Positions 40,406 to 40,619 of a stretch of DNA of 40,619 nucleotides are shown here, piece by piece. This stretch comes from Candidatus Peregrinibacteria bacterium (GTDB lineage Bacteria; Patescibacteriota; Gracilibacteria; UM-FILTER-43-11): contig JAFGCT010000038.1 in NCBI GenBank assembly GCA_016932505.1, positions 1 to 40,619 of the forward strand. Direction: 5' to 3'. Each line of letters begins with the position of its first letter. The first letter of the stretch is position 1. The notes beneath the pieces are model-generated. The model was not told the origin of the DNA and ran no database searches. It saw nothing but the letters and a program-made list of their open reading frames with translations. Both the position numbers and the translations under genes were made by a program.

Positions 40406-40619
40406 CATACATTGTACGGGAATACTACTCTCTAATCATTCTACCTAAATCCTGCCTATTATATTGCCCGCAAAGGCGGGCGACTTACCTTTGTGCTGTA
40501 ATACCTACTTTTATCTATAAACTGTAGCTTTGCTCATTGCTTCTTACTTTTTTGTTATCAAAAAAGTAAGCAAAAAACTACTGGGGTATCGCGAGACAAA
40601 CTCTTAACTTCTCGCCTGC
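40406..40619. other. Right-edge non-coding region with two hairpins
   Basis: No gene visible. GCCCGC-AAAG-GCGGGC lies at 40466-40481. CTTACTTTTTTG-TTAT-CAAAAAAGTAAG (40543-40570) is a perfect 12-bp hairpin. TACATTGTACGGG (40408-40420) is repeated at 23050-23062. Confidence 0.6.

Noticed and set aside
1-40619. TGA reassigned to glycine (Gracilibacteria/Absconditabacteria code)
   Set aside because: dnaE and the polX-like gene end at TGA where their families end, and no gene needs TGA to be read through.

Overview
Low-GC bacterial DNA using the standard code: TGA is a genuine stop for dnaE and the polX-like gene, which argues against the TGA=Gly lineages Gracilibacteria and Absconditabacteria. 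Giant proteins of unknown function, an S-layer-homology/CotH surface operon, minimal DNA-metabolism genes and scarce Shine-Dalgarno sequences suggest a Patescibacteria (CPR) genome, perhaps Peregrinibacteria-like. That placement is inference. No tRNA, rRNA or CRISPR array was seen.

Layout. (1) 1-12.5 kb: four minus-strand genes of unknown function, two encoding about 1700-residue proteins, separated by tandem heptamers and a 150-bp inverted-repeat element. (2) 12.5-21.4 kb: leucyl aminopeptidase and CCA-adding enzyme diverge around a perfect 48-bp palindrome. They are followed by a small hypothetical, a protein made of repeated helix-turn-helix-like modules, and DNA polymerase III alpha. (3) 21.4-22 kb: a 61-residue zinc-ribbon gene behind a strong promoter and a 153-bp imperfect palindrome. 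(4) 22-25 kb: tyrosine recombinase, an Smr-domain protein, and a duplicated two-gene cassette (small membrane protein plus protease-propeptide-like protein). (5) 25-30.6 kb: DUF4956, VTC, SLH/CotH and Smr genes form an operon, preceded by a GNAT acetyltransferase and the RdgB/HAM1 pyrophosphatase. (6) 30.7-31.9 kb: a plus-strand unit with strong promoter, strong ribosome binding sites and strong terminator, encoding an orphan ClpX-type zinc finger protein and a small membrane protein. (7) 31.9-34.3 kb: aroF-aroB, the first two shikimate-pathway steps. (8) 34.3-40.6 kb: a small hypothetical, pheT, a Lys/Ala-rich protein, a DUF3137-like membrane protein and a PolX-type polymerase lacking the PHP domain.

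The strongest discovery is upstream of aroF. A sigma70-type promoter is followed almost at once by a 16-codon ORF, MKINNFYYFGFYFEAR, with seven Phe/Tyr codons within eight. Three mutually exclusive pairings follow, the last a hairpin with a U-run. This is the full layout of ribosome-mediated transcription attenuation, here apparently controlling aroF-aroB by Phe/Tyr supply.

The second theme is repeats at gene ends. Heptamer arrays abut or run through the stop codons of five minus-strand genes, two elements are built from inverted arrays of 12-bp units, and short CCGCTWAGCGG hairpins recur four times, once inside a coding region and once inside the attenuator.
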